Assembly: GCA_964036045.1 (NCBI GenBank) | Contig: OZ038382.1 | Coordinates: 79,273,918 to 79,337,917, forward strand | From: Eutreptiella sp. 'Long Island Sound 2002' | Taxonomy: Eukaryota; Euglenozoa; Euglenophyceae; Eutreptiales; Eutreptiaceae | Length of the DNA: 64,000 nucleotides | Direction of reading: 5' to 3' | Notes under the pieces: model-generated | Told to the model about the DNA's origin: nothing | Databases searched by the model: none | Seen by the model: the letters and a program-made list of their open reading frames with translations, nothing else | Shown: positions 23,461-35,268 of the stretch, piece by piece | Layout of the letters: every line of letters starts with the position of its first letter | How positions within the stretch are numbered: the first letter of the stretch is position 1 | Translations under genes and position numbers: made by a program

Positions 23461-26400
23461 TGGTAGCAGAGGCGTACCTGCTGCCCCTACCTACCGCCGA
23501 CCCGGGGACTTGGGCTCCTATGAGCCCTGCCCAAGTACGCCCCGGGTGCATATTGTGGATACGGTGGAGACCACGCCGGAGATTGGAGCCAGAGAAGAGC
23601 CGAGACGCTCAAGAGCATGGCGAACTCTGGAAGTTGAAGCCCGAAAAGAAGTACGACATTCGGGAAGAGGAGGACTTGACATGGAGGACCTGGTCTCCAT
23701 GTGCGAGCGTCGCTGCCGCAAGGCATGCAACCTCCGCTCCGCCGCGGAGGACTCTGAGGAGGCCTGCCATTCAGGCAGCAGTGGAGGACGGGCCCGGCGC
23801 TACCGGAAGCGCGGGTCACCCAAGCCCGCGGCGGGGGACGCCGGGGCTATGGATACGGACCCCAGCCCGGTCAGGCTGTGGGAATCCGAGCAGCAACCCG
23901 ATGGCTATCGGACCTGCTTCCCCTCGGAGTCGGAGGAGATGTCCGCGCCGACCGCCAGGGCGCATACGGCCCCCGAGCCCGCCCTGAAGCACGACGCCGA
24001 GGGCTTGGAGAGGCCAGCCAGGGCCAGGACGGCACCTGTGCCCCAGCACACGGGACAAGAGATGGACGCCGTGGGCGATACACCCATGGGCGATGAGTCC
24101 GAGGCGCCGGGACCCTCGGGATGCGCCGGATCAGGTGGAAAGCAAGCTGAGTGCCACTGCGAGCACGTGTCCTTCCTCATGGGCAAGTACCCAAAGATGG
24201 GGATGGACGCCATCCTGCACCGCCTCGACAGCCTGGACAACGCGAGAGACGGCCTAGAGGAGGACGTCGCCGGGATCCTGGATGACCAGTCGGCCGCGGA
24301 GAAAGACATGGAGGAGCTGCGAGCAGAACGGGATCGGTACCGGGAGAACCTGGAGCTGGCCCTGGAGAAGCAGCAGCGAGTGGTGGACAGCCTCCTCCAC
24401 CTGGTGGAGGACATGTCGGGACGCCTGAAAAGGCTAGAGGAGGTACAGCCCCTCGCCTCGGGTCCGGAGCTCCCGGCAAAGCCGGCCGCAGCAGAGCTGG
24501 TGGAGCGGGTTAAGACCCTCCGGAGCGCCATGGATAAACCCATGGGCGGCCCGGCAGAGGCACCCTACGCGCCTCCGCGTGTTGACCCGGGTGCGCTGCC
24601 GTTTGTTCCCATGTTCAGCGAATCCACAATGCTCGGGGAACACACGGCACCGGCTGGGTCCATGCGGGAAGGGCACGTAACCAGAGACCCGAGGAGCCTG
24701 ACGGTACAGATGTCCCATGCCGCCCAGGATCTACCGATCACTACGACTGCCCATGCAGTTTATGCGGAGGAGAAGATCCAGAGCCAGACCATGCAGGGGC
24801 GAACCATGGAAAGCGCCGACGGACATGGTCGAGGTCATCCAGGCGGAAACCTGTCCGCGAAGGACCCCAATACGGGGATATGGACGGCCGATGGAGCAAG
24901 TCCTTCCCGCATTCCAAACCCCATGGGTTCAGGCCCAACTGGACCGCACTCCATGGAGGAGAGGGATGTACGGGGAGTGTACTCACACCCCTCGGCCACA
25001 GGTGGTATCCGTCTCGGTGGAGTGGTGGCTAGGGACGTCGGAGACGCCATCAGGATTGACGACCTCAGGGGAATCAAAATCCCCTATTACGATGGCAACC
25101 CCTCCAACCTGGATGACTTCATCCTGGATTGGGAGGATTTTGCCGAGGAGGTCGTCGGCGAGATGCGGGGAGCGCCGCGGGACAAGTGGGTATGCCGGAC
25201 ATTCCCACACCGGCTGGCGCAGGACCTGAAGGAGGAGCTGCTGGATCAGATCCGGGAAGGACTGATCCGTACGGAGCAGGCCTGCCTCCAGTGGTTGGAG
25301 GATGATGAGCGGGTGGACGCTCCGAACCAGAAGCTGGAGGATTTGTGGTCCATCCCGCTGCAGCTGGACCGCGGTGAGTTGCGGGTCCGGGAGTGGAACC
25401 GGTACCTACCGGAAGTACCGACGGAGCCTCAAGCTGGTTGAGGACTGGAACGAGTCCAGCGAGATCCGCCACTTGCTGAAGGACGTCCTCCCCGGCCAGT
25501 GGAAGAGGAGAGTGGAGGACGAGGAAAAAAAGAGAGCGAAGAAGCGCGTGGCGGTGAGGATCATGGCAGCAGAGGATACCCATGCGGGTATCATGGAGTT
25601 CTTCAGGAGGAACCTGGGCGAGCCCAACCGAATGTTGGGACTGAAGAACGCCGTGTACGTGGAGGTATTTGGAGACTCCATGGGGCAAAGGTTGCTGCGC
25701 CTCAACAACGTGGAGTGGAGGCGCGGGGAGCCGCTGAGGATGCAGGTCATCTTCGCCCGCATGAGCCTGGACGAGATCGTGAAGTACATCACGGTGGAGT
25801 TGAAGCTCAATGCGAAGAACGAGGCCCACGTGCAGGATCGACATGGTCATGGACAACGAGGCCACCGAGAAGACCGCCATCATCGGAAGATCCAGGAGGA
25901 CACGGCCAACTCCGCGGAGGATGGTAGTGGAAGTGGCCAAGACCAACGGTCCCGGGAGGATCACGAGGAGGCCCATTTCCTCGCGTTTGTGGCGCACAAG
26001 GTGAGAGAACATGGGCAGGATCGGTCCAGGTGGAACCGGGCGGGACCCAAGAAGAGCAGAGAGCCAAGGAGGATCGGGGACCCACCGCTCTCGTTCCGGG
26101 AGTATAGGTCTCAGCACGACGGGTGCTGGGTCTGTTATGGCAAGGGAAACAACCAGGCACACGACCACCGTCAGTGCAAGGTGTATGGGGCGGACAAGAA
26201 GTCCTACTTCGCGGCCCACCCCGAGAAGAAGCCCAAGGAGCAGCGGATTTCCGATTGGAAGGCGAAGGGCGGAGACGGGGGATAAGGCCAAGGCAAAGGC
26301 CAAGGAAAAGGCGGATGAGGAGGCTATGGTGGTGGACCTGGCCAAGACTGACGAGTGAGGTCGATCGAGGAGGTTGCTGAGGACATGTTGAGGACGTTGG

Positions 26401-26477
26401 AGGAACTCAAAGCCCAGCAACGAGGTGGACAAAGTCCTGGCGGATCGCAGCCGGAAGGGGCTGCGGGAAGCGAAGTC
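23375..26477 (+). pseudogene. gag: E4 Gag, frameshifted; frame opens inside the LTR
   Basis: Open frame from an ATG at 23375, 86 nt before the LTR end, running through the primer site to a stop at 25441; the true start may be a later ATG. It has a Pro/Ser-rich acidic N-terminal half, a coiled coil near 24280-24450, and a capsid region from IPYYDGNPSNLDDFI (about 25079). A one-base shift near 25400 moves the reading to the frame at 25440-26280, which carries the zinc knuckle CX2CX8HX4C at 26124-26177. Stops at 26283 and shortly after need further shifts to reach the UAG at 26478. The order matches E3 Gag without the long Ala/Glu coil. Confidence 0.85.
23461..23472 (+). promoter_or_regulatory. 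E4 primer binding site, tRNA-iMet
   Basis: TGGTAGCAGAGG directly follows the LTR and is a 12-base match to the complement of the initiator tRNA-Met 3' end including CCA. Confidence 0.88.
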
Positions 26478-26480
26478 TAG
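26478..26480 (+). promoter_or_regulatory. E4 gag/pol UAG, candidate readthrough stop
   Basis: GGA AGC GAA GTC TAG AGG AGC CCC in one frame, followed by 27 open codons to the start of the protease region at 26562. The downstream context AGG AGC CCC differs from E2/E3 (CGG AGC CCC) by one base. Confidence 0.7.
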
Positions 26481-29400
26481 AGGAGCCCCCACGGGAGTGG
26501 GACCTCGGAGGTCTCTCCTCCGAAAATCAGTGGGATCCCAGAGAAAGCGAAGGCACATCGGGTGCCAAAGAAGGCTCCAGAAGAGCCAAAACAACTGAGT
26601 TTCGCCACTCCCAACCCCTGGAGCGCCCTGCCAAGGGACGTTTATGTGGGCAAGGGACGTGGTAAGAAGGAAGGAGCGACCACGGAGAGCCCCGTGGACG
26701 GGCAAGACCAACCCAAGATCTACACCATCCGTGATCATACCCTCGAAGTCCTGATGCACCCGGACGTGCTAGAGTTGCATGCCGTGAGAGTCGTCCATAC
26801 ACCGCATGGTGACGAGCGGCAGTTGCACTTGAAGGTGCGTGTACGGTGCGGACAAGAGGAGTTGGTGGTGGATGTTCTGGTGGATACGGGTGCCCAGCTG
26901 AGCCTGGTCCGGAGAGGGTTGTTCAAGGAGGAATCCCTGCAGCCCAGCCGTAGACCGGTACGCCTGAAGGTGGCCAATGGAGAGATTATGGGTGGTGGCA
27001 CCGATGAGGCCACTATCAGTATGGAATTCTGGGAACATGAGCGCTTGAACCGCCCTGATTTGGCGAAGAGAAGCACTCTATCCGGCAACTTCTATGTGGC
27101 CGACATTACAGATTGGGATATGATCATGGGGTATGACTTCATGGTGGCAAATGCCATTGGAGCCCTTCCCCATCGTGCAACGCTGGTCCGGGAGGATGAT
27201 GAATGCCTCACATGGCTGTCCACGGACTATGCATGCGGATCATCCAAATGGAATGCTGAGGAAGAGGATCGGATCGTCTAAGCGGTGCAAGCTGTGGGTG
27301 CCAAGTCCAGAGGAGACTGTGGAGTTCAGCTCACGGAGTATGGAATGGCGCCGCAGGTGTATGCCAGGATGATCCAAACGCTGGGAGCCGAAGCGCCCGA
27401 GACGGACGTCTTCGCTTCTTTGGATGCCCCACTTTTGCGGAAGTGTAGGAGGCATTGGCATCGAGGAGACTCAGCCTGGCATAGGCATTGGGGTTTGAAG
27501 GAGTGGGGGCCCATGTATTGGCATGGCTCCCTGGACAATACCAGACGTACGGTGGAGAAGATCGTCGCGGATAGGGTGAAGGGGATCCTGGTCATAACCG
27601 GCATAGGATCCATCCCATGTCCGCTGGAGGGTCTCAAGTCGACGCTGGACTCCATCACCCTGAACGAGATGTCATTCGGGCCAGAGGAGGAGTTGTTCAT
27701 CGACGCCAAGGGTGTATCTATGCCATCCCCGGGTCAAGCGTGGGGTACCAAGGCTTTCCTGGTGAATGGGGCGCAACCTCAACCCAGGGCTGATGGAGCA
27801 TTCATCCGTAGGGTGGAGGCGGTGCCCATGAAGGTCATGTTTGAGCCCAAGGAGAGGACGGATCAGCCAATTGATGGCATTGACATCCTGCCCCATTCCG
27901 AGATCGACGACGTCGTCAACTACATGCGGATGGGGATGCACGACCGTGAGGCAGCCAAGAAGAGGCGGGCCATGGTCACATCTCCGCATTGGTGGGATGA
28001 CAAGATGTTGGTTACCGGCAAGTACGAGAAAGGTGAGTTCGTGGCGAGGGTCATGGATCACATCGCGGACCAATACGATGGTCTGGTTGGGTCGGACCCG
28101 CCGACATGGGATTTTCCAAGAATGGGTGCCAATAGCGACAAAAACCAGCCCGATGCCGCAAATTTTCGAAGATTTTCGGTGGGAAGCGCGCCCCACGACA
28201 ATGAAGACGGCATATCGGACGAGGAGAAGTCGGACTCGGACCCGGAAGAGGCCTATACCGCAGTGCGGTCGGTTGTATCAATACCGAAGCAAGCGGCTGA
28301 AGAGGCCCAGGAGAACCCGAAGGTCGCCGAGCTGAAGGGGAGGCTGATCAATGCCTATCCGCGGCTATTCAGTGGCGTCGCCAACAAGAACCCTCCAGAT
28401 CGTGGGAGGTTTGGCACAGCGAGAATCAAGCTGAAGCCGAACCCCAAGATCTATCGTCATCGGGGGTACCAACTTCAGGGCGATCGGGCTGAGGCCATGA
28501 AGAAGCTGTTGGCCGAGTTCATTGAGCGGGGATGGATCGAACCCTCCGACAGTGAGTGGGCCAGCCCAGCCTTCATCGTGCCCAAGAAGGAGAAGGGCGA
28601 GTGGAGGTTGGTGGTTCATTACAGAGGTTTGAACGAGCAGAGCGAGCACGACTCGTACTCGCTTCCCTTGATCGACTCCATCCTCCAAAAACAACAGAAA
28701 AAGCGGATTTTCACGGTGTTAGACCTGAAACACGGCTATCACCAGATGCCGCTACACCCGGACTCCAGGCCCTGCACAGCGATGTCGACGCTGCTGGGGT
28801 CCATGCAGTGGAAAGTGGTGCCTATGGGCGCCAAGAATGGCAACGCTGCTTTCCAGCGCATGATGGAGGACCTACTCGGTCCTGTCCGGGACTGTGCCGA
28901 TCCCTTCGTCGATGACATCATCATCGGGTCCGGCACGGAGAACATGACTGAGGACGAGCTCATCGAGGAGCATGAGAAAGATCTGCGCCGAGTGCTCAGC
29001 GAGTTGGACAAGCACAACATGGTGTGCAATCCCACCAAAGCCTCACTCTTCGTGAAGGAAGTGGGATTCGCGGGTCACGTGGTTGGTCACGGGCAACGCC
29101 GTCCCATGCCTGGGAAACTGGCGTCCCTGCACCACTGGGAGAAGCCCCAGACCATCAGCGAACTCCAGTCCTTCATGGGGTTCTGCAACTACTATTCAGG
29201 CTATGTCCGGATGTATGCAGAACTGTCGGGGCCGCTGCACAAGATGCTGCAGGTGGGCAAGTTCGATGGCCGGAAGGGGAGCAAGAAGAAGCTTGCCTGG
29301 AACCCTGAGGCTGAGGATGCGTTCAACCGCCTGAAGGAGCGAGTCCTGGGGCAGTTGGGGCTATTCTTGGTGGACCCGGACAAGGGATTCGTGCTACGGA

Positions 29401-31514
29401 CGGACGCCTCGGACTATGCTGTAGGGGCAGTCCTCGAGCAGATCCGGGACGACGGGTCACACGTACCCGTGGCATTTTGGAGTAGGAACCTGGCCGAGGG
29501 CCAACGCCGCACCTGAACCACGAGGGAGAAGGAGACGTACACCATTGTTTGTGCGCTCAGGAAGTGGTCTGGCCACATCGGATTGCAACTGGTGGTGGTT
29601 TGCACGGACCATCAGTCCTTGCAGAGCTGGCACAAAGAGCACGTCGACACCCCCTCGGGACTGGCGGCAAGGAGGGCCCTGATGGCATGAAACGTTCGCC
29701 AAGTTCAACCTCAGCGTCGTATACGTCCCGGGGAAGGACAACACTGTGGCAGATTGCCTCAGTCCATGGGCCTACCCCGCGGGCAAGGCCTTGATGGACA
29801 TATCCAGCCATGGGGACGCCGAGGAAACCGAGGAGGCCAAGCGCATCATCGAGATGGAGAAGGCCATGGAGCAAGAGGGGGTCAAGTGCTTTGTGGTGAT
29901 GGCAAACGGTACGGACCTGGCCAAGTTCCGGGGTGCCCGCGTCCAAGCTATTCGAGAGGAAACCCTCGAGCAATGGATGGTGGCCCCTGTAGAGCTAGTC
30001 AGGTCGGTGCTCACAGAGGACTGGTCGGATGACTACGCGGCATCCGAGCACTGGAGCAAGTACTGGAATGTCGTGAGCGCCCCGTCGGACGACGAGTGGC
30101 CTGAGGGCTTGACCGAGGATGGGGACAAACTGTTCCTCCAGGACAAGCTACTGGTCCCTGAGAACCGAGTGGAGGAGCTCATTGACCACTGGCACAATGC
30201 CCAGCTCATGCATCCTGGTCGGGACAAGATGCAGCAGGACCTGGAGTGGCGCTTCAAGTTCCCATGGGGTACTACGCCATCCTGGACAAGTACTGCAGCG
30301 ACTGCGCCGTGTGTCGGGCTACGAGGAGCCCCAACCACTCCACAGCGGGCAACCCGGTGTACCCGGCTATACCGCGGTCTGTGGCCATTGATGTATTCGC
30401 CAGGAGAGACCTACGACTGTGTCATCCTGGCGGTGGATAGGCACAGTGGGTATATCGTGGCGGTCCCTGGCAAGAAGTCCAAGAAAAAGTACAAGAAGGA
30501 CAAGCATGGAGTAGAGCTGCAGGCCAAGACCGTCGTCAATGCCATGATCAGGCATTGGCTGACGATTTTTGACGTCCCGGCTGTCATCTGCAGCGATCGG
30601 GGCAGTCAGTTTGTGGGGACGTGGTTCAAGACGATGTGCAAGCACATGGGTATTCGGCACGCCAAGACCGTGGCGTACCACAGCCGGTCAAATGGCCGAG
30701 CTGAGGTGGCCGGGCGGCAGATGTTCGAGAAGTTCCGCCAGCTGCACATTGATGAACCGGGCCGGAATTGGTATAATTCACTGTGGAGAGTGCTCCAGGC
30801 GTACCATGACCTTCCGGGACCCACTGGACTGTCGCCGCATCGCATCCTGTTCCTACGGGATCGAGTGTCACGCACTCTCCCGTGGTTGAACCATGGCAAA
30901 GTGGCCCGGGATGCGAATGCAATGATGGCTGAGGCAGACGACACGGCGGCCAAGGTGTGCAAGGCACTTCAGGACGAGCATGACAAGAGGGCCAAGTACT
31001 TCAAGCAGGGAAAAGTCCAGAAGTATGCTCTCCAAGACACCGTGTGGGTGGAGCGGCACCAAATAAATGTCCTGTCCAGGCATCGGCAGGCATCTTGGTA
31101 TGTGCCGGGGGTAATCGTGCGGAAGGTCGGGCAGGATGTGTACGCGGTTCGTGTGGGGGATAACAAGATCCTGGACCGCGACCATACCCAGCTTCGTCCC
31201 CGAGCACCGGACCCTAGCGGACGTCCCGTCACCTTCGAGTTCACGGCCGGCGGTGTGGACTCGGACGACGAGGGTGAGGACGACGACTTCACCGCTGAGA
31301 AGATCCTGGCGGACAAGCCGGACCGAGGGACGCCCGGAGGAGGCTTTATAAAGTCCGTTGGAAGGGATCCGCCGCATCCAGGGATTCGTGGGAGCCTCCA
31401 AGCAGTTTCGTGCCGAGGTATACCACGGTCTGGATGGACTATCTGAAGAAAAAGAATATTTCATTGGATGTCAAGGACGTGTTGGTCCAGTTGGTTGCTG
31501 CTGTAGCACCGTAA
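26481..31514 (+). pseudogene. pol: E4 Pol: protease to chromodomain, broken
   Basis: Protease with VDTGAQLSLV near 26880. TAA at 27279, then the same frame continues with the methyltransferase-like segment (TDVFAS; MYWHGS where NPPF would be), a linker with SDPPTW, RT with VLDLKHGYHQM and FVDD near 28909, and RNase H with RTDASDY. TGA at 29515 replaces Trp of RRTW. A one-base insertion near 29690 shifts to the integrase frame. The CSDCAVC zinc cysteines lie in a third frame between about 30266 and 30395, after which the core resumes (ICSDRGSQF, SNGRAEVAGRQ). The chromodomain (KVRWKG, SWEPPSSF) needs a final shift near 31350 and ends at the TAA at 31512. Confidence 0.92.
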
Positions 31515-31896
31515 TGGATCCCCCTTGGCATTTTGTTTGTTTCTGTGCTTGGGGAGAAGGGTGAGGGCGTTCATCTGGGGACTTTTCGGCCTTGATTGGC
31601 CATATACCCCCTTCACTTGATCTCCACATACATATTTCATTGTGGTATACTTATTTAGGTCGACCGACGACGTTTCTCTATCTTTGATCCCCTTGGTCCA
31701 TGTTGTAGATCAGGAGGAGACCGGATATGGCGTGGGGCACCGGTTTTCAGTGTCCTCACCCCTTCCTTGGGGCATGGGGGACGCCTACGACGTGTGTGGG
31801 GCCTCAATGTGTCCTTGGCACATGGAGGGGGGGGTTGCAGCCCATTGGGGTCCTCCCGTCCTCTCTTCAATGGCTTTCGAGCGGTAACAACGCTCT
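31515..31896 (+). other. E4 3' untranslated region
   Basis: About 380 nt between pol and the polypurine tract. No coding or structural signal is recognised. Confidence 0.6.
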
Positions 31897-31907
31897 GAGA
31901 AGGGGGG
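31897..31907 (+). promoter_or_regulatory. E4 polypurine tract
   Basis: GAGAAGGGGGG directly abuts the 3' LTR start at 31908. This is the expected plus-strand primer. Confidence 0.85.
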
Positions 31908-34273
31908 TCAAGCCGGTTCCGACCCCCGTGGCCATCCTTGGGTCACTTGGGGTGTGTATCTATGTGCCGGCAAGCCGCCATTGGCTGATATCATACTCCC
32001 CCATCCACCTGACCTAACCCGATGTGATAGTGTGATAGGTTTGGCCATTCCGGCTATGAGCGGCCACATTCAGTACCGAGGCGCCGCCAGCGGAGATTTA
32101 TATATCAGAATATCAGGAATCAACAGGGTTTTTTTATCATAATGTTTCCGTAATTTTCCAGCCTTCCGTTCTGATTATCAATGTATCGGCGACTGTCAGT
32201 TGGCTCGCGATTTTGCGGGAACCGTATGGTTAACTGTTATTTACAGATATTTTGGCGGAAACCCCGATGAAGGGTCATATTTCATCAGTAAAGGGTTCGT
32301 TGCTTCCGCATTTTTCATATTATACACTCGCAAAATTAATCCGATTTTTTCAGACCTTCAGAATCGGATTTTCGACTTCGACATCGCCGCACTTGATATG
32401 ATGAATCTCCAGTGGTCATACATTTTTCTCCGATCACGAATCAACCTTCTCTTTGTTGTGCCCTTCATTTTGCTTGGAGTTATAGACGAAAAAAAAGTGA
32501 TTCGTGAGACCACTTTGAAGAATAATATCTCCGGCTCACGGCGGGGAATATCAATTTTGAGAATCGGGTTAGAGTCGCGTTGGTCTCAACTTAATTTGGG
32601 AAGCATCAAACGCCTTTGGGGTGTACACATGCCCGGTATAGCGAGGGATAATGGTCAAGGGGGTAGAAAGTGATATATAACTCTTGGACCGTGCAACAGA
32701 ATATTTCATTGCGACTTATGAGTGGGCGCATGAGTGTTGGCGTTGCATAGCAACTTTCCTTGGACTCCTACGTATTTTTAACGTGACGTTATGTCCATGG
32801 AGGGACATGGCATATCATGGTGGGAGCCACTTTTGAGGGTATGTGTTATATGCATGGTATGTGCTTCGATATGCTCACGCCCATGTTATATATCTCCGTT
32901 TGTAGGAAGATATATGGAGTCATACGTGGCAAGGGCTTCGCCCATGTCCCAACAGTGAATTCCATAGCGCTAGACTAAGTCTACCGCTCATATAGTGCAT
33001 GTGGGAGGGCTTACGGAGCGACCCACAAGCGCCAATATCAATTTTCCTATTTTCGTGGTGCGTGTTGGGAGGAGGTCCGAAGGTGTCCCTATGCGTCCAT
33101 GTGGGGATCCAAGTGGGGCGATTGTTTGCAAATGGTCCCAAGCAGGTGTGTTTTGAATCATAGGTTGATACCATGGGTGAGCGAAGTTATATACTATTGT
33201 AATTATCTTAAATTTGGCATTATTTGCATGTTTTTGACCTCATTTTATGCTCATTTCTGTATTTTATGTGCTCAACTGGTCGGCTAACAGTAAAGTGCCT
33301 GGAGATCCGTGAACTATGGTATGTTGCTTATTTGTTGGCATATGCTTCGGTGTTGTACCTCACCATATGCCGGATCACATGGTCACTTTGGCGTGGCACA
33401 CGAGGCCTCACAAAATTAAGTCTCAAATTCATGAATTGACTTGTGAAGCATGTCATGTACATAACCAGAAGGGTTTCGGAGCCAATGATGGATATTCTTG
33501 GGCATCAATCTTTGGTCTATATCACCCTTGTATATTACCTTCCGGTTTGACACATGCATGGAGCATTTGGGTATTTGCCGTATGCATTTTTGAGTATATA
33601 ATTGAATATTGGGCACTATGGTGTGTTTTGCCTGATTTTGTTAAGTTGTGAGGTCATCTTCATGGGGCAGTTCTCCAAGACCATTCAACTCTGAGTCCAA
33701 CCAAGGATATGTCAGGGTAGGGCATGGTCCTGAGTGCCATCCTAAGCCATGACACGCCACCCCCCCATGTTGGGCTAGGATTAAGAGGCTTGGGGGTGAA
33801 CACATTTTTGGGGTTTATGTAGTGACTTTTGACACATGGCATTTAGCCATCCTATTTGACTGGGTTCAGGGCATCATGTTGGCGAGTCAAGGGAAGGTCT
33901 TGAGTCCAGGGAATGAGGGGTCTATGGCTGTGATTGTGTATGTTTCCAGCTCTCCCCAACTTTGCTTTATTTGTGTTCATATGCCATTTTCAGGGCTTTC
34001 TTCCTTGGTGCAATTCTTGTACATGCCCGCCACCGTGAGACGACCGGTGTGCTGAACGGAAGCCCGCAGTGTGGATTGGATTGTGGATCGGGTTATTGCT
34101 GTATTTGTGGGATCTGGTTGATGTTCAGGGTTGAAGGATGATTACATTTTCTATTTTTTTCGGATTTTGGACCCTGGATTTTGAGGAATGCAAGCATTGA
34201 TCAGGAGCAAGTCAGCAGGGATTACAGGCGGAAGGGGCACAGCAGGGGCCGGTCCTGGTAGGGACCTTCTTTA
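31908..34273 (+). repeat. E4 3' LTR
   Basis: 2366 bp partner of 21093-23460, starting TCAAGCCGG (one change from TAAAG) and ending CTTCTTTA, followed by the CTGG duplication. It differs from the 5' LTR at scattered positions. Confidence 0.93.
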
Positions 34274-34277
34274 CTGG
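34274..34277. repeat. E4 target-site duplication, right copy (CTGG)
   Basis: Right copy of the 4-bp duplication; E2 gag resumes here. Confidence 0.85.
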
Positions 34278-34940
34278 GGCCTGACTTCCTGAGGTGCAGC
34301 TGACGGGGCTTGGCCTTGGCCTTCTTGGCGACTTCAAGGAAGTCGCCAAGGGTGGTGTGGCCGGGGTGGTGACCGCCACTGACCCATTGGGGGCTGGGGG
34401 CTGGGGTTCTGCCCTTGGTCTCGTTCACCGCGGCTTGGGCGGCTTCGGCGGCCAGGGATTCCTGGTACTCCCGCCATTTCTTGTCCCGCTTCTTGTCCCC
34501 GGCGGATCGCTTCTGCTTCCCAGGGGACACGCTGCTGTGGCTGCCCTGCAGCGTACGCTCGTCCCCCGGTTCTCTGAACTTCTTTTCGATCATGGCCCAT
34601 ATAGAGACGCTGATCGTAGCGCCCAACAGGTGCTCGTTGGGGTTCTCGTCATCCTCAATCCTGTCAGGGCGCACCCCTTCGCCGGGCCTGTCGGGGCGCG
34701 TCCAGACCCTCTAGCGCTTCTGGCGGAAGCGGTAGGCGTATCCTTCTACCCGCAGCCAGTCTTCCACTGCTTGCAGGCGGTCGGCGCCCATATCCTCGCG
34801 GAGCTCGAAGCTCCCGGGCATGCCGCCTTTGCACTGGGGGTTGCTGTGGCGGTAGTGCTGCCCCCACACCAACGCAGTAGGTACAGAGCATGGGGGTGGG
34901 ACAGCGGCCACGTCTTGCCCGCCTCCTGCCAGTTCACCAT
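34274..34940 (-). pseudogene. gag: E2 Gag, N-terminal part
   Basis: Begins at ATG 34940 (MVNWQEAGKTWP), the same start as E3 gag, with a frame change near 34700. It then carries DKKRDKKWREYQESLAAEAA and HTTLGDFLEVAKKAKAKPRQ, matching E3, up to the E4 junction. The next residues of the gene are at 21092 on the other side of E4. This N-terminal domain is not recognised outside the family. Confidence 0.85.
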
Positions 34941-35257
34941 CGGCGCTCGTTCCCCTCGATGGACTAGTCCTGGGGGTGGCTGTTGAAGGCGTTGTTGCGG
35001 TCCACTCTATCTACAGGGCTGGGACCCAGACGCCCGATGGTGGTTATGGAGGTGGGTGATGCAGCTGGGAGTGCGGCCCGTACTGGTCGGCCGAAGGAAC
35101 TTGCTGACGTCGGAATTCCGGTCGCTACACCTCCTTCACGGACTCGGCGCTGTTGCTGACGCTCGAGGCGATGCTCCGGGCGGCGCTGCGAAGCCCGTGG
35201 TGCTCGGGGTTCAGGCATCTTCGAGTGGCACGCGAGAGATGGGTAACCCCGCGGCGG
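34941..35257 (-). other. E2 5' leader
   Basis: Untranslated leader between primer site and gag, corresponding to 47119-47491 in E3. Confidence 0.6.
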
Positions 35258-35268
35258 TGAAACGCTTT
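35258..35268 (-). promoter_or_regulatory. E2 self-priming site
   Basis: The minus strand reads AAAGCGTTTCA directly after the LTR, identical to E3. The matching LTR segment in this copy is TGAAATGCTTT (35384-35394), one C-to-T change that still allows a G-U pair in RNA. No tRNA-type TGG site is present. Confidence 0.65.

Larger units (their letters stand above)
21093..34273 (+). mobile_element. E4: complete chromovirus nested in E2 gag
   Basis: 13,181 bp with 2.37-kb direct LTRs, a tRNA-iMet primer site, a polypurine tract, a 4-bp CTGG duplication, and gag-UAG-pol ending in a chromodomain. Both flanks are the two halves of E2 gag, so E4 arrived after E2. Several frameshifts and stops show that it is inactive. 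Its Gag core, zinc knuckle and Pol resemble E2/E3, but the LTR and primer site differ, so I treat it as a sister family. Confidence 0.95.

Noticed and set aside
25119-26759. Minus-strand frame of 546 codons opposite E4 gag and early pol
   Set aside because: Antisense of a recognised gag/pol region; low-complexity Leu/Pro/Arg composition and no motif.
27279-27281. TAA between E4 protease and methyltransferase-like segment as a second recoding site
   Set aside because: E3 has sense codons at the matching place, and E4 has other nonsense and frameshift lesions. Ordinary decay explains it.
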